In this document: positions 17,501 through 26,822 of the stretch, one piece after another
Position numbering within the stretch: position 1 is the first letter of the stretch
How the letters are laid out: each line of letters begins with the position of its first letter
Assembly (NCBI RefSeq): GCF_000015645.1
Contig: NC_008816.1
Coordinates: forward strand, 1,426,001 to 1,490,000
Direction of reading: 5' to 3'
DNA: 64,000 nt
Origin: Prochlorococcus marinus str. AS9601
Lineage (GTDB): Bacteria > Cyanobacteriota > Cyanobacteriia > PCC-6307 > Cyanobiaceae
Position numbers and translations under genes: made by a program
The notes under the pieces: model-generated
Databases searched by the model: none
Seen by the model: the letters and a program-made list of their open reading frames with translations, nothing else
Told to the model about the DNA's origin: nothing

Positions 17501-17898
17501 ATGCTAATGACGTTGACATAAGAGAATATGAAGTTATCTATAAACTCTTAGAAGATATTCAGTTGGCCATGGAAGGGCTACTTGAACCCGATCTTGTCGA
17601 AGAATCATTAGGGCAAGCTGAAGTTAGAGCAACTTTCTCAGTCGGTAAAGGAGCTATTGCAGGCTGTTACATACAAACTGGAAAATTACAAAGGAATTGT
17701 TCGCTAAGAGTTATTAGATCAGAAAAAGTAATATTTGAGGGTAATTTAGACTCTCTAAAAAGAGTTAAAGATGATGTAAAAGAAGTAAATACAGGATTTG
17801 AATGTGGAGTTGGCTGCGATAAATTCTCTTCATGGGTCGAAGGAGATGTAATCGAAGCATTCAAATTTGTCACCAAAAAGAGGACCTTATCACAATAA
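14518..17898 (+). CDS. infB: Translation initiation factor IF-2
   Basis: A 1126-residue IF-2, longer than the E. coli protein because of a roughly 530-residue N-terminal region rich in Asn, Lys, Pro and Ser. Layout: an N-terminal IF2N-like motif ([18 protein letters not shown]), the low-complexity region with a 36-residue tandem repeat (about residues 262-350), a second IF2N domain ([14 protein letters not shown]), the GTPase domain with P-loop [17 protein letters not shown] and NKID, then domains II-IV. It delivers fMet-tRNA to the 30S subunit. It closes the rimP-nusA-ylxR-infB operon after a 57-bp gap that holds a weak CTCTTT/AAAGAG hairpin. Confidence 0.97.
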   Translation: MTISDKIRIYELSRDLNLENKDILDAAQKLSISVKSHSSSISSEEAKKIKNLINKKNPDKTILSINKPSIKKDNFKQNKEDKSPVLSSKQGKPLKNNSNKKPLLIKPLNKPESVKKISNQLQNPNKPNIVNSSQSRANLTNTNSKPSQNFNQDKKTFVNNTPPPIKSPAKPPIQLIAKPKNINNNVKSSESSQNIARAEDKRRLSSKPDQNTNKPKTKNFNNRKNTPELVGAPIRREDPIINPNKQNNNKQNIAFKQTASNRPGSPNRPGMPNRPGLRNKPSDQGRPGSFNRQGNPNRPGSPNRPGMPNRPGLRNKPSDQGRPGSFNRQGNPNRPGSPNGPGMPNNRPGSKFNGQNSSGIRKPVSPNELLQLQKNNNSEKDKIGIKNNSKQNIEVPKQKAKAPNNRPNATPSSKKPPHRTFSNSSKKPGKTDWDDSAKLEALRSKNTQKQRQKVHIIGENDDSLTSETSGYSGEKISILSASLARPKKGKSDESKSQKTIKQFKKKKKETTRQRQKRRAMELKAAKEAKQVRPEMIIVPEDNLTVQELADKLSLESSEIIKSLFFKGITATVTQSLDLATIETVAEEFGVPVLQDDIQEAAEKTVDMIESEDIDNLIRRPPVITVMGHVDHGKTSLLDSIRESRIASGEAGGITQHIGAYQVEFEHESQKKKLTFLDTPGHEAFTAMRARGTKVTDVAVLVVAADDGCRPQTLEAISHARAAKVPIVVAINKIDKEGASPERVKQELSEKDLIAEDWGGDTVMVPVSAIKKQNIDKLLEMILLVSDVEDLQANPDRFAKGTVIEAHLDKAKGPVATLLVQNGTLKSGDVLAAGSVLGKIRAMVDEHGNRIKEAGPSFPVEALGFSEVPTAGDEFEVYPDEKTARAIVGERATDARATKLAQQMASRRVSLSSLSTQANDGELKELNLILKADVQGSVEAILGSLEQLPKNEVQVRVLLSAPGEITETDIDLAAASGSVIVGFNTSLASGAKRAADANDVDIREYEVIYKLLEDIQLAMEGLLEPDLVEESLGQAEVRATFSVGKGAIAGCYIQTGKLQRNCSLRVIRSEKVIFEGNLDSLKRVKDDVKEVNTGFECGVGCDKFSSWVEGDVIEAFKFVTKKRTLSQ
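15301..15567 (+). repeat. 108-bp in-frame tandem repeat inside infB
   Basis: Copies begin at 15301, 15409 and 15517, exactly 108 bp apart. The first two are nearly identical at the DNA level; the third is partial and diverged. Each encodes 36 residues built from RPG triplet blocks such as [16 protein letters not shown] followed by [18 protein letters not shown]. The unit is a multiple of three, so copy-number change keeps the frame. The high identity of copies 1 and 2 suggests recent duplication or homogenisation. Confidence 0.93.
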
Positions 17899-17914
17899 TT
17901 AAACATCCAGCTTA

Positions 17915-18163
17915 TTAATCTTTATTTTTGTCAAAGACTAATAAAGTAGGAAATATTACACAAGCACCCAACTGTATGAGAAGGTTATTTTGCTGTAATT
18001 CAGTTCCGCTTGCAATTCTGGAAAGCATTATTATAAGTCCCAAAAATGCAGAACCGCTAAAAGCTATCCACAATATTCTTCTCAATCCTTTGAAAGGAGC
18101 TTGGGATTCCTTTAATAATTTCTTTTTCAATTCAGGATCTATTTTTGACATAAATTTTTTCAA
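17915..18163 (-). CDS. Small membrane protein, DUF3493 (LPA3-like) family
   Basis: An 82-residue protein with the pattern DPELKKKLLKESQAPFKGLRR followed by two hydrophobic segments (about 30-47 and 58-75). This matches DUF3493 as I know it, a cyanobacterial/chloroplast family that includes the C-terminal region of the plant 'low PSII accumulation 3' protein. The residue-5 methionine (MSKIDPEL) is an equally good start. It is convergent with infB (16-bp gap) and 42 bp from the divergent tRNA-Thr. A photosystem assembly role is inferred from family naming only. Confidence 0.75.
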   Translation of the reverse strand: MKKFMSKIDPELKKKLLKESQAPFKGLRRILWIAFSGSAFLGLIIMLSRIASGTELQQNNLLIQLGACVIFPTLLVFDKNKD

Positions 18164-18205
18164 TTATAAGATTAAGTCTATATGAAAAATTAAATATTTA
18201 ATTTG

Positions 18206-18277
18206 GCCGGTATAGCTCAGCGGTAGAGCAACTGTCTCGTAAACAGTAGGCCATTGGTTCAATTCCAATTATCGGCA
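18206..18277 (+). tRNA. tRNA-Thr (anticodon CGT)
   Basis: A 72-nt cloverleaf. The acceptor stem GCCGGTA pairs with TATCGGC (one G-U) with discriminator A at 18277. The D-arm is GCTCAGCGGTAGAGC; the anticodon stem ACTGT/ACAGT encloses loop CTCGTAA, giving anticodon CGT for codon ACG; the T-arm carries GGTTCAATTCC. CCA is not encoded. Its 3' end is followed within 20 bp by a broken glycosyltransferase gene, so it may be a past integration point. Confidence 0.95.
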
Positions 18278-18295
18278 CTTACAAAGTAAATTAAA

Positions 18296-18466
18296 ATGGT
18301 TAATAAAATTTTTAAATTTAGATATCTTTTTAAATTAATTGTTTTTATTCCTCTTATATTTTATTTTGGCAAAAGAAGTTATATTGCTTTTGATGAAGGT
18401 TTTTATGCACTACAAGCTAGATGGATTAAAACTTCTCAAAGTATGCTGGATTTATATGATTTCTGA
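18296..18466 (+). pseudogene. Truncated N-terminus of a GT39/ArnT-like membrane glycosyltransferase
   Basis: An ATG at 18296 opens a 56-codon frame ending at TGA 18464-18466. The product has a basic start (MVNKIFKFRYLFK), one hydrophobic helix (about residues 12-26), then RSYIAFDEGFYALQARWIKT. An acidic pair DE shortly after the first membrane helix followed by a Y-AR-I motif is the hallmark of the ArnT/protein-mannosyltransferase (GT39) superfamily, whose full members have 400-600 residues and many membrane helices. After ARWIKT the resemblance stops. The remaining 113 bp to the next gene contain only scattered stop codons. I read it as a decayed remnant next to a tRNA. A genuine 56-residue micro-protein is less likely. 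Confidence 0.65.
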
Positions 18467-18579
18467 TATATGAATTTAATAAAATTATCCCGAGTATTTT
18501 CTTAGTATTTTCAATTTCTCCAAATTAGTAATAAAGTAGTTAGATTCTTAAAAGAAATAGATTCATTAAATTTCATGAC

Positions 18580-20199
18580 ATGAATTTTAATTTGAAGTTC
18601 GAAAAATTAAATAAAAAAAATTACCAAAGAAAGCACTATGGAAAAATACTAACTGTAAGATTGCCGTGTAATCCAATATTTCCAATTGGGCCTATTTATT
18701 TAGCAGACCATATTCATAAATGCTTCCCAGATCTAGAGCAGCAATTCATTGATCTAGCAATAATTCCATCAAATAAAGTTTCCAAATATTTAGCCAGAAA
18801 AATTGATCAATTTAGACCGCATCTAATCATTTTTTCGTGGAGAGATATACAAATTTATGCACCTGTTGATGGTAGGAGTGGGAACCCTCTACAAAACTCT
18901 TTTGAAGTTTTCTACTCAAAAAATATCTTTAAAAAAATTAGAGGTTCCTGGGGAGGATTAAAATTAATTGCATCTCATTATGGAGAAATATATAGAAATA
19001 CTTCTTTAGTCAAGATGGGACTAAAAAGATCACAAAAATACAATAAAAATGTCAAAGTAATTTTAGGAGGTGGAGCTGTTAGTGTCTTCTATGAACAATT
19101 GGGAAATTTACTCCCAAAAGGAACTGTTATTTCAGTAGGGGAGGGAGAAAATCTCATTGAAAAAATCATTAGAGGAGATTCAATAGAGGAAGAAAGATGT
19201 TACATTGCTGGACAAAAACCTAGAAATAAATTGATACATGAACAACCTTCGGGGACTGTTAAAACAGCTTGTAATTATAAATATATAAAATCAATATGGC
19301 CTGAATTCAATTGGTATATAGAAGGCGGAGATTATTACGTAGGGGTGCAAACAAAAAGAGGTTGCCCTCATAATTGCTGTTTCTGTGTTTATACAGTTGT
19401 GGAGGGTAAGCAGGTTCGCGTCAATCCTATTAACGAAGTAATCAAAGAAATGAAGCAATTATATGATCTTGGAGTAAGAGGATTTTGGTTCACAGATGCA
19501 CAGTTTATTCCAGCTAAAAAACATATTGAAGATGCAAAATCACTTTTGCAAGCAATTAAAGATCAAGGCTGGGACGATATTAATTGGGCTGCATACATTA
19601 GAGCAGATAATATTGATGCTGAGCTAGCTCAGCTTATGGTTGATACAGGTATGAGCTATTTTGAAATAGGTATCACGTCGGGATCTCAAGAACTTGTTAG
19701 AAAAATGAGATTAGCGTATGATCTCGAAACTGTATTAAATAATTGCAGAATGCTTGTCAAATCAGGTTTTAAGAATCATGTTTCAGTGAATTATTCTTTT
19801 AATGTTTTTGATGAAACGCCTAGCACCATAAGACAAACAATTGCTTACCATAGAGAATTAGAAAATATATTTGGTAAAGGCTTAGTTGACCCAGCTATAT
19901 TTTTTATAGGATTGCAACCTCACACTCTTCTTGAGAAGTACGCGCTGGAACATAAAATTTTGAAGCCAAATTATAATCCAATGAGCATGATGCCTTGGAC
20001 AGCGAGAAAACTTCTATGGAATCCAGGCTCATTAGGGGAAAAACTTGGGGAGATTTGCTTAGAAGCTTTTGATAATCCAGAAGATGAATTCGGTAAAACA
20101 GTTATCGACATTCTTGAGAGAGAATATGGAAAGTCCTCCTTAAAAGAATCCTTAAAAGTCCGTCCATTATCTGAAAGGAAATTAGCTCATTCTAAATAA
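18580..20199 (+). CDS. B12-binding-domain radical SAM protein
   Basis: A 539-residue protein with an N-terminal cobalamin-binding-like Rossmann domain (about 20-230, containing VKVILGGGAVSVFYEQ and VISVGEGENLIEKII) and a radical SAM core. The 4Fe-4S cysteines are C262, C266 and C269 in RGCPHNCCFCVY, with an extra cysteine at 267. The S-adenosylmethionine-binding elements follow (FWFTDAQF, WAAYIRAD, YFEIGITSGSQELVRKM). Domain order resembles BchE-type enzymes, but the conserved core looks like a cyanobacterial family that databases label as related to photosystem II high-light acclimation; I recall that name without being able to check it. Substrate unknown. It lies downstream of the tRNA-Thr/pseudogene spot, not in an operon. 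Confidence 0.85.
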   Translation: MNFNLKFEKLNKKNYQRKHYGKILTVRLPCNPIFPIGPIYLADHIHKCFPDLEQQFIDLAIIPSNKVSKYLARKIDQFRPHLIIFSWRDIQIYAPVDGRSGNPLQNSFEVFYSKNIFKKIRGSWGGLKLIASHYGEIYRNTSLVKMGLKRSQKYNKNVKVILGGGAVSVFYEQLGNLLPKGTVISVGEGENLIEKIIRGDSIEEERCYIAGQKPRNKLIHEQPSGTVKTACNYKYIKSIWPEFNWYIEGGDYYVGVQTKRGCPHNCCFCVYTVVEGKQVRVNPINEVIKEMKQLYDLGVRGFWFTDAQFIPAKKHIEDAKSLLQAIKDQGWDDINWAAYIRADNIDAELAQLMVDTGMSYFEIGITSGSQELVRKMRLAYDLETVLNNCRMLVKSGFKNHVSVNYSFNVFDETPSTIRQTIAYHRELENIFGKGLVDPAIFFIGLQPHTLLEKYALEHKILKPNYNPMSMMPWTARKLLWNPGSLGEKLGEICLEAFDNPEDEFGKTVIDILEREYGKSSLKESLKVRPLSERKLAHSK

Positions 20200-20214
20200 T
20201 AAATCCAACCACTA

Positions 20215-20535
20215 TTAATCCTCTTTCTCAATTGAACTAGAAATTCCTTTAGATTTCAATGATTCTGAGTAGAATTCTGCTGGCTCTAAATCACAAACTA
20301 TCACCAAACCTATACCCGTATTGTGTGCTTCAAGCATTATGGCTATAGCATCTTGTTCGCTTAATTGCGGCACAACTTCCCTCAGTGAAATAGTGACATA
20401 CTCCATAGAATTAACTGGGTCATTATGAAGTAAAACCTTATATTTTGGAGATTTATTTTTTAATTCAGCAGGTTTCTTTTCAATCACTGCTGAATTATTA
20501 CTTCCACTTTGTTCTAACTTTATGGATAACATCAA
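20215..20535 (-). CDS. clpS: ClpS-family adaptor of the Clp protease
   Basis: A 106-residue ClpS-type protein. The core PKYKVLLHNDPVNSMEYVTISLREVVPQLSE has the ND motif that anchors the alpha-amino group of N-degron substrates. AIAIMLEAHNTGIGLVIVCDLEPAEFYSESLKSKG supplies the ClpA/ClpC-binding face. The first 25 residues are a variable tail; residue 2 is an alternative methionine start. Cyanobacteria carry two ClpS paralogues and I cannot tell which this is. It delivers N-degron proteins to ClpC. It follows dapL on the same strand by 28 bp and is convergent with the radical SAM gene. Confidence 0.9.
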   Translation of the reverse strand: MMLSIKLEQSGSNNSAVIEKKPAELKNKSPKYKVLLHNDPVNSMEYVTISLREVVPQLSEQDAIAIMLEAHNTGIGLVIVCDLEPAEFYSESLKSKGISSSIEKED

Positions 20536-20563
20536 AATTTCAGAATCTAGATAATACTAATAA

Positions 20564-21790
20564 TTATATATTAATAATCCTTTCCATTGCATCAATGACG
20601 TTTGATCGTGAGTTAAATGCTGACAAGCGAAAATAACCCTCTCCTGCCAATCCAAATCCGCTCCCAGGTGTTCCCACTACACTAACTTTTTGTAGAAGGA
20701 AATCAAAAAAGTCCCAAGATGTCATTTGATCTGGAACCTTAATCCAGATATAAGGAGCATTGTCCCCACCATAAACTTTATATCCAGAATTCTGAAGTTT
20801 ATTTTTCATTATTTTTGCATTTTCCATATAAAAATCAATTAAACCTCTCACCTGTTTCTTCCCTTCAAGAGAATAAACAGCCTCTGCTCCTTTCTGAACA
20901 ACATAACTTACTCCATTGAATTTTGTAGATTGTCGCCTATTCCAAAGAGGCCATAACTCTATTTCCTCATTTGTTGAGCTCAAACCTTTGAGATTTTTAG
21001 GTATTACTGTAAAAGCACATCTAACTCCAGTGAATCCTGCATTTTTTGAAAAAGATCTAAATTCAATAGCACAATCCTTTGCTCCCTCAATCTCATATAT
21101 TGAATGTGGAATATCATTATCTTGAATAAATGCTTCATAAGCTGCGTCAAAAAGTATTAAGGATTTGTTTTGAAGTGCATAGTCAACCCATTTTTTCAAT
21201 TCTTCTTTATTAATCGTTGCTCCAGTTGGATTATTAGGAAAACAAAGATATAAAATATCAACTTTTTTTTCAGGTAGTTCTGGCAAAAAGTTATTCGCTT
21301 CATTTATTGCAAGATATGTCAATCCTTGATAAGTACCATTTTCAAGAGCATCTCCAGTTCTACCTGTCATCACGTTACTATCTACATAAACAGGGTAAAC
21401 AGGATCTGTTACAGCAATTGAATTATCCTTGCCAAGAATATCTAAAATATTGCTACTATCGCATTTTGATCCGTCTGAAACAAAGATTTCTTCAGGTGAA
21501 ATTTGACAGCCCCTCGAAATAAAATCATGCTCAGATATTTTTTCTCTGAGCCAAGCATAACCTTGTTCTGGTCCATAACCTCTAAAACCATCTGTTGTGC
21601 CCATATCATCTAAAGCTTTACCCATAGCCTCAATGCATGCTCTTGGTAATGGTTCTGTAACATCTCCTATTCCAAGCTTGATAATTTCAGCATTCTTATT
21701 TGATTGAGAATATAGCTTTACCCTTTTAGCAATTTCAGGGAATAAATAGCCTGCTTTGAGTTTTAAATAATTTTCGTTTACTTGAACCAC
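20564..21790 (-). CDS. dapL: LL-diaminopimelate aminotransferase
   Basis: The open frame runs back to an ATG at 21832, but the family begins [27 protein letters not shown] at 21790 gives a 408-residue protein of the usual length, so I place the start there. This PLP-dependent class I/II aminotransferase converts tetrahydrodipicolinate directly to LL-diaminopimelate, the cyanobacterial and plant route to lysine and peptidoglycan. Seen: [34 protein letters not shown] and the PLP-lysine segment [20 protein letters not shown]. It is followed by clpS. The true start could be checked by N-terminal peptides. Confidence 0.94.
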   Translation of the reverse strand: MVQVNENYLKLKAGYLFPEIAKRVKLYSQSNKNAEIIKLGIGDVTEPLPRACIEAMGKALDDMGTTDGFRGYGPEQGYAWLREKISEHDFISRGCQISPEEIFVSDGSKCDSSNILDILGKDNSIAVTDPVYPVYVDSNVMTGRTGDALENGTYQGLTYLAINEANNFLPELPEKKVDILYLCFPNNPTGATINKEELKKWVDYALQNKSLILFDAAYEAFIQDNDIPHSIYEIEGAKDCAIEFRSFSKNAGFTGVRCAFTVIPKNLKGLSSTNEEIELWPLWNRRQSTKFNGVSYVVQKGAEAVYSLEGKKQVRGLIDFYMENAKIMKNKLQNSGYKVYGGDNAPYIWIKVPDQMTSWDFFDFLLQKVSVVGTPGSGFGLAGEGYFRLSAFNSRSNVIDAMERIINI

Positions 21791-22088
21791 TGTTAGATAA
21801 AAAAGTTCACCTATCTTAGAATAATGTATCAACGTGCTTAAGTGGTGATTAGGTGTTAGTATTATTTTAGTTATGGTTAATTTAAGAAATAATCATAGCT
21901 ATGAATTCAATTTCAATTATTTTGAAAATCGTTTAAAGCTCTATAAATAGCAAAATTCAATCACTATTAACTTCATTAATTTAAAAAAGTAAATCATAGA
22001 GGCTATAAGAATCGCTTTATTAAAAGATAAAAATCTAATTCTTTAATTTAGATGATTTTCAAAATCCAAAACATACAGAATCAAATAT
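21791..22088 (+). promoter_or_regulatory. Divergent gap dapL/rne, long AT-rich leader region
   Basis: This 298-bp gap separates the divergent dapL and rne and holds no convincing gene. A 12-bp palindrome TCATAGCTATGA lies at 21893-21904. A 20-codon frame opens at ATG 22052 and runs over the rne start in a different frame. RNase E messages in other bacteria are autoregulated through their 5' leader, so a long leader here would be meaningful, but I see no specific structure that proves it. Confidence 0.3.
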
Positions 22089-23909
22089 ATGTCTCAGCAA
22101 ATTATCATCGCTGAGCAGGCTCGAATTGCAGCACTACTCACAGATGATCGAGTTGATGAATTAATCGTCGCACAAGGTCAATATCAAATTGGCGATATTT
22201 TTTTAGGAACAGTTGAAAACGTTCTCCCTGGTATTGATGCAGCTTTCATAAATATCGGTGAAAGTGAGAAAAATGGATTCATCCATGTTTCAGATTTAGG
22301 TCCACTAAGACTCAAAAAAGGGACATTTGGAATAACGGAATTACTAGAACCAAAACAAAAAGTCCTAGTGCAGGTAATAAAGGAACCTACAGGATCTAAA
22401 GGGCCTAGACTAACCGGGAGCATTTCAATCCCAGGGAAATACTTGATACTACAGCCATATGGACAAGGAGTAAATATTTCAAGAAAAATAAATACAGAAA
22501 CAGAGCGAAGCCGTTTGAAAGCTCTTGGGGTTTTAATTAAACCACCTAGCACAGGCTTGTTATTTAGAACAGAGGCTGAAAAGATAAAAGAAGAACTTCT
22601 AATTGAAGATTTAGAACATTTAATTCAACAATGGGAAAATATACTAAAAGTTTCTGAGGCTTCTAATCCGCCAAATTTAATAAAAAGAGATGATGATTTC
22701 TCTCTTAAGATCTTAAGAGATTATATTAAAGAATCTACTAAAAGTTTAATTATCGATAGTAAATTTTCAGTTATAAGGGCAAAAGATTTTTTAATAAATT
22801 ATGAGTCTAATGTAGATATTGAATTTCACGATAACAGTTTAAACCAACATATTTTGGAGAAGTATGAAATTAAGAAAACAATTCAAAAAGCTCTCCAGCC
22901 GAGAGTAGATCTTCCTTCGGGGGGTTATATAATTATTGAACCTACTGAAGCTTTAACAGTAATCGACGTAAACTCTGGATCATTTACCAGATCCGCTAAC
23001 TCAAGACAAACCGTTTTGTGGACGAACTGCGAAGCAGCAGTTGAAATCTCAAGACAAATGAAATTAAGAAATATCGGTGGAGTTATAGTAGTTGATTTTA
23101 TTGATATGGAATCTAGAAGAGATCAATTTCAGTTACTTGAACATTTTACCTCAGCAATAAAAGATGATTCTGCTAGGCCTCAAATAGCTCAGCTTACTGA
23201 ATTAGGTTTAGTGGAGTTAACAAGAAAAAGACAAGGGCAAAATATATATGAACTATTCGGCAAAAAATGTTCTTCATGCGACGGTACAGGACATGTAGAA
23301 AATATATTAAATCACGAAATTTCTTACTTAAAAATTAAAAATGTTGAAAATAAATCTAATCAATCAAACAATTTAACATCTTTAGATATAGTTACTTCTC
23401 AATCAACTGATGAGCAAGAAAAAATAATTGACAAGGAATTACTGAATTCCAAAGACCTAAGTAAAGAAAATTCTTCGAATAAAAAAGAAAATGAAAATGA
23501 TAATTTAAACCAATCAAATTCAAAAGAAAAAAATATAATAACAGTTGATCTTACTAATGAAGAAAAAATTGTTTTCAGTGAATTGGGTATAAATCCACTT
23601 ATAAAGTTAGGTAAAGAATATCTAACTAGCAATAATTTTGTGCGATTAAAAGAGAGTAATAAGGAAACGGAAAAACCCTTAGATAATAAAAAAGCAACAT
23701 CAAAAAAAACTAAAAAAATCTCACAATCGGGAGAAGAAAAGATTCAAATTAAAATTGAAGCAAATGCAAGTTCTAAAGATAAAACTTCAAATAAAACTAA
23801 TGAAAGTAATGAAGTTGTATCTACAGATAAAAAGGATCAAATTGAACTTACAGATGAGCTAAACAATGCAAGAAAAAAAAGAAGAAGATCTTCAGCAAGC
23901 ATTGAATAA
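22089..23909 (+). CDS. rne: Ribonuclease E
   Basis: A 606-residue RNase E/G-family endoribonuclease starting [20 protein letters not shown]. An N-terminal S1 domain (about 35-130) precedes the catalytic domain with [14 protein letters not shown]-like sequence (here [14 protein letters not shown]) and [11 protein letters not shown], supplying the metal-binding aspartates, and the zinc-link CSSCDGTGH near 397-405. The C-terminal 200 residues are low-complexity, Lys/Asn/Ser/Glu-rich. The end reads [13 protein letters not shown], resembling the arginine-rich C-terminal peptide of cyanobacterial RNase E known to bind polynucleotide phosphorylase. The 3' end overlaps rnhB by up to 44 bp in another frame. 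It degrades and processes mRNA. Confidence 0.95.
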   Translation: MSQQIIIAEQARIAALLTDDRVDELIVAQGQYQIGDIFLGTVENVLPGIDAAFINIGESEKNGFIHVSDLGPLRLKKGTFGITELLEPKQKVLVQVIKEPTGSKGPRLTGSISIPGKYLILQPYGQGVNISRKINTETERSRLKALGVLIKPPSTGLLFRTEAEKIKEELLIEDLEHLIQQWENILKVSEASNPPNLIKRDDDFSLKILRDYIKESTKSLIIDSKFSVIRAKDFLINYESNVDIEFHDNSLNQHILEKYEIKKTIQKALQPRVDLPSGGYIIIEPTEALTVIDVNSGSFTRSANSRQTVLWTNCEAAVEISRQMKLRNIGGVIVVDFIDMESRRDQFQLLEHFTSAIKDDSARPQIAQLTELGLVELTRKRQGQNIYELFGKKCSSCDGTGHVENILNHEISYLKIKNVENKSNQSNNLTSLDIVTSQSTDEQEKIIDKELLNSKDLSKENSSNKKENENDNLNQSNSKEKNIITVDLTNEEKIVFSELGINPLIKLGKEYLTSNNFVRLKESNKETEKPLDNKKATSKKTKKISQSGEEKIQIKIEANASSKDKTSNKTNESNEVVSTDKKDQIELTDELNNARKKRRRSSASIE

Positions 23910-24483
23910 AGTATCAGAAGTTGGAATAGATGAAGTTGGAAAGGGAGCAATTTTTGGTCCAGTTTTTGCAGCAGCTGTAGTATTAACAGAAAAAAATAAA
24001 TTTATCTTAAAACAATTTGGAGTAACAGATAGTAAAAAACTAACTCCCAAAAAAAGAAAATTACTTTTACCAAAAATTTTATTACTCTCTTCAGATTATG
24101 GAATTGGGCAATCTTCGGCCAGAGAAATAGATAAGTTAGGTATTAGGGTTGCGACGGAACTTTCAATGATAAGAGCTTTAAGAAAATTAAAAGAAAAGCC
24201 ATCTGAATTAATAATTGATGGCCCCTTATTATTAAGACCATGGAACGGAATTCAGAAAAACATAGTATCAGGAGATTCAAAGTTTATCTCGATAGCTTCA
24301 GCAAGCATAGTTGCCAAAGTTTCACGCGATAATCTAATGGAGAGGTTAGAAAAAAATTACTCAGGATACTTGATATTTAAAAATAAAGGTTATGGAACCA
24401 GAGAGCATCTTTCATTAATCAAAAAAAATGGAATAACTGAACTTCATAGGAAAAGTTTTTTAAAAAAATCAAAACTTATTTAA
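23866..24483 (+). CDS. rnhB: Ribonuclease HII
   Basis: A 205-residue RNase HII that removes RNA from RNA-DNA hybrids and single ribonucleotides in DNA. Motifs: [18 protein letters not shown] (first two acidic ligands; the usual DEVGRG reads DEVGKG), VTDSKKL, ELIIDGP and [14 protein letters not shown]. The ATG at 23866 lies inside rne; a TTG at 23902 ([12 protein letters not shown]) would give a 193-residue protein and an 8-bp overlap, and the family N-terminus could fit either. It is convergent with the DUF1997 gene, overlapping it by 15 bp. Confidence 0.94.
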   Translation: MQEKKEEDLQQALNKVSEVGIDEVGKGAIFGPVFAAAVVLTEKNKFILKQFGVTDSKKLTPKKRKLLLPKILLLSSDYGIGQSSAREIDKLGIRVATELSMIRALRKLKEKPSELIIDGPLLLRPWNGIQKNIVSGDSKFISIASASIVAKVSRDNLMERLEKNYSGYLIFKNKGYGTREHLSLIKKNGITELHRKSFLKKSKLI

Positions 24484-24987
24484 TTCACACCATTCTAAAA
24501 AATCTTTTACGAGCTGCTGTTGAACCCTTGACTTTATACCCAACAGAATCCCATTTAACACCGAATGACCAGTAGATTCCAAAATCTTCCTTGGTACCAG
24601 CTTCAGTAGAGGGGGTTGGCTTACAGATACTCCAAGAAGCGCCTCCCCTTCTAAGCCAATATCAGTTGCTTCCAAATTTGCTTTCAAAATAAGATTAAAA
24701 TCATCAACCATACCCAAACCATCCAATGTACTTTCAAGAGCACTCATTTTTAAAATTCCATCTTTATTTTCTACCGCAATTGAGACAACAGGGTTAATAT
24801 CCAATTGAAAAACCTTAAAACTTGTTACTGTATACTTATATCTACCTACTCCTTCTGGTACTAATTTTTTGGAGTCAAGCATTGCTCCAACAACTCTTTC
24901 TTCTTCCAAAAGATATTTAGAAAGATATTCTTTATTACGTGTTACAGAAAGCTTAAGTTTCTGTTTAGCATCAAAAGACAATAGCAT
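24469..24987 (-). CDS. DUF1997 family protein
   Basis: A 172-residue protein that I recognise as the cyanobacterial/plant DUF1997 family from its pattern: a short basic N-terminus, [48 protein letters not shown] in the first half, and a second beta-rich half ending [14 protein letters not shown]. No catalytic motif, signal peptide or membrane segment is visible. The fold resembles lipid-binding StAR/SRPBCC-like sheets in general appearance, but that is only an impression. The function is unknown. Its 3' end overlaps the convergent rnhB by 15 bp, and pheA starts 52 bp away on the other strand. Confidence 0.75.
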   Translation of the reverse strand: MLLSFDAKQKLKLSVTRNKEYLSKYLLEEERVVGAMLDSKKLVPEGVGRYKYTVTSFKVFQLDINPVVSIAVENKDGILKMSALESTLDGLGMVDDFNLILKANLEATDIGLEGEALLGVSVSQPPLLKLVPRKILESTGHSVLNGILLGIKSRVQQQLVKDFLEWCELNKF

Positions 24988-25039
24988 TTTCTATATTCCT
25001 CCAATGCTTATTTGATCTCTTTTTTTTTTACGATTAATC

Positions 25040-25885
25040 ATGCCCAAACAAGTTGCATATTTAGGTCCTCAAGGAACATACGCAGAAAAAGCAGCCCATA
25101 TATTATCAAAGCTTGCCAATTTTCATTCACCTATATTTGTACCATGTAACGGGTTACATTCGGTCATTAAATCAATAGCTTATAACAATTGTGATGCTGC
25201 TGTAGTCCCTATAGAAAATTCTGTAGAAGGTGGAGTTACAGCTACTCTAGATGCCCTATGGAAATTTCCTGAAATTTTTATAAATAAAGCAATTGTTTTA
25301 CCTATAAAACATGCATTAATTAGTGATGGAGAACTTTCAAGCATTTCAGAAGTATTATCTCATCCTCAAGCATTAGCTCAATGTTCAGAATGGTTATCTG
25401 AGAATCTTCCAAATGCAATTCCCCTCCCAACAAACTCAACATCAGAAGCTGTCAATATGGTAAAAGGGAGTAAATTCAGAGCTGCTATCGGTTCAAAATC
25501 AATAATTCAAATCGAAGGACTTAAAGAATTAGCCTTTCCTATTAATGATGTTCCAGGTAATTGCACTAGATTTGTTTTATTGAGCAAAGAATCAAATTCA
25601 AATTTAGCTAATATTGCCAGTTTTGCTTTCTCATTAATTTCAAATAAACCTGGCGCTTTGCTTAAAGCTATAAATTATATTGCAGATTTTGGATTTAATA
25701 TGAGTAAAATTGAATCGAGACCTTCAAAAAGAGAATTAGGCGAATACATAATTTATATAGATGTAGAAATCAATAATCAAAAAAATATAAAAAGTTTTCT
25801 TGAGTTAAAAAATAAAATAAAGCCGCTTTGTAAGAATTTTGTTGATTTTGGAAATTATTTTTCTGAAAATGTTGAACTAGATTAA
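25040..25885 (+). CDS. pheA: Prephenate dehydratase
   Basis: A 281-residue monofunctional prephenate dehydratase making phenylpyruvate from prephenate for phenylalanine synthesis; no chorismate mutase domain precedes it. Signatures: AYLGPQGTYAEKAA at the start, VVPIENSVEGGVTATLDALW with catalytic residues, DVPGNCTRFVLLSKE (the TRF catalytic threonine), then a C-terminal ACT domain (about 195-275, NKPGALLKAINYIADFGFNMSKIESRP) that should bind phenylalanine for feedback inhibition. It is followed without gap by the convergent methyltransferase gene. Confidence 0.96.
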   Translation: MPKQVAYLGPQGTYAEKAAHILSKLANFHSPIFVPCNGLHSVIKSIAYNNCDAAVVPIENSVEGGVTATLDALWKFPEIFINKAIVLPIKHALISDGELSSISEVLSHPQALAQCSEWLSENLPNAIPLPTNSTSEAVNMVKGSKFRAAIGSKSIIQIEGLKELAFPINDVPGNCTRFVLLSKESNSNLANIASFAFSLISNKPGALLKAINYIADFGFNMSKIESRPSKRELGEYIIYIDVEINNQKNIKSFLELKNKIKPLCKNFVDFGNYFSENVELD

Positions 25886-25886
25886 C

Positions 25887-26822
25887 TTATCCTCTACATT
25901 TATAAACTCCAAACTCCATTAAACCTTTTCTAAATGCCCAATTCATGAGAAGTATTGTTGGTATTTCTCTAATCGACTTCACTATCGCAAATGGGCCAAG
26001 CGACAAAATTACAAAGGGTCTTCGAATACCTTCAAAAATGGAGTCATACCATGAAGGATTTGTATAGGTATTCCAATTTTCTGATATAACTCTTCCTGAA
26101 CTATTTTCGTTTGTTCTAAGAATGTTACTGAATTCATTTATGCTAATAAAATTAGGATGTACCCATTGTTCAAGTAATTGTTTAAGAACTAACTTTTCAA
26201 AAAATGATGGGGGATATGCATGGAGGTCTCTTGAGTTCCAATCTGCCAATGCTAGATACCCTCCAGGTCTTAGGGTTCTCATCATTTCATCTGCAAACCT
26301 AGTTTTATTATTCATGTGTGCGCCAGCCTCAACACTCCAGATGGCATCAAATGATCCATTTTCAAATTTCAAATTTAAAGCATCCATAACTTGGAAGTTG
26401 CAATTTAGCCCATGAGGAGTAAGTTCTCTTGCTCTTTTAACTTGAGCCGGACTAATTGTAATGCCAGTGACATTAAACCCATAATATTCTGCAAGAATCC
26501 TAGAACTCCCCCCTATTCCGCAACCTACGTCGAGTATTCTGGATCCCCGTGGCAATTTATCTAAACCACTCCATTTGACTAATTCATGAACAAACTGAAC
26601 TTTAGCCTTTCTAAAATCAGTATTTTTGTTTCCTAAGGGATAAAAACCCAAATGTATATGTTCTCCCCATAATCTCTCAAGTAATTTATCGTTGGTCCAA
26701 GCATCATATGCAGAAGCTACTGTACCGGAAGAAATGTATTTTCTAGCATTATTTCTCCAAATTATTGCAAGGACTAGAAAGAGTAAAAAAAGTATAAAAA
26801 AAGGGAATAATAAATCAATCAT
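25887..26822 (-). CDS. Membrane-anchored MPBQ/MSBQ-type methyltransferase
   Basis: A 311-residue class I SAM methyltransferase with one N-terminal membrane helix (residues 3-22). Motif I is RILDVGCGIGGSSRILA (about 95-111). Further motifs are GITISPAQVKRA, FDAIWSVEAGAHM and TLRPGGYLALADWNSRD. The region TVASAYDAWTNDKLLERLWGEHIHLGFYP is typical of tocopherol/plastoquinone methyltransferases. Length and N-terminal anchor match cyanobacterial Sll0418-type enzymes, which methylate 2-methyl-6-phytyl- or solanesyl-benzoquinol; gamma-tocopherol methyltransferase is the main alternative. The ATG follows the stop of the Lon-domain gene directly, suggesting co-translation. Confidence 0.82.
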   Translation of the reverse strand: MIDLLFPFFILFLLFLVLAIIWRNNARKYISSGTVASAYDAWTNDKLLERLWGEHIHLGFYPLGNKNTDFRKAKVQFVHELVKWSGLDKLPRGSRILDVGCGIGGSSRILAEYYGFNVTGITISPAQVKRARELTPHGLNCNFQVMDALNLKFENGSFDAIWSVEAGAHMNNKTRFADEMMRTLRPGGYLALADWNSRDLHAYPPSFFEKLVLKQLLEQWVHPNFISINEFSNILRTNENSSGRVISENWNTYTNPSWYDSIFEGIRRPFVILSLGPFAIVKSIREIPTILLMNWAFRKGLMEFGVYKCRG

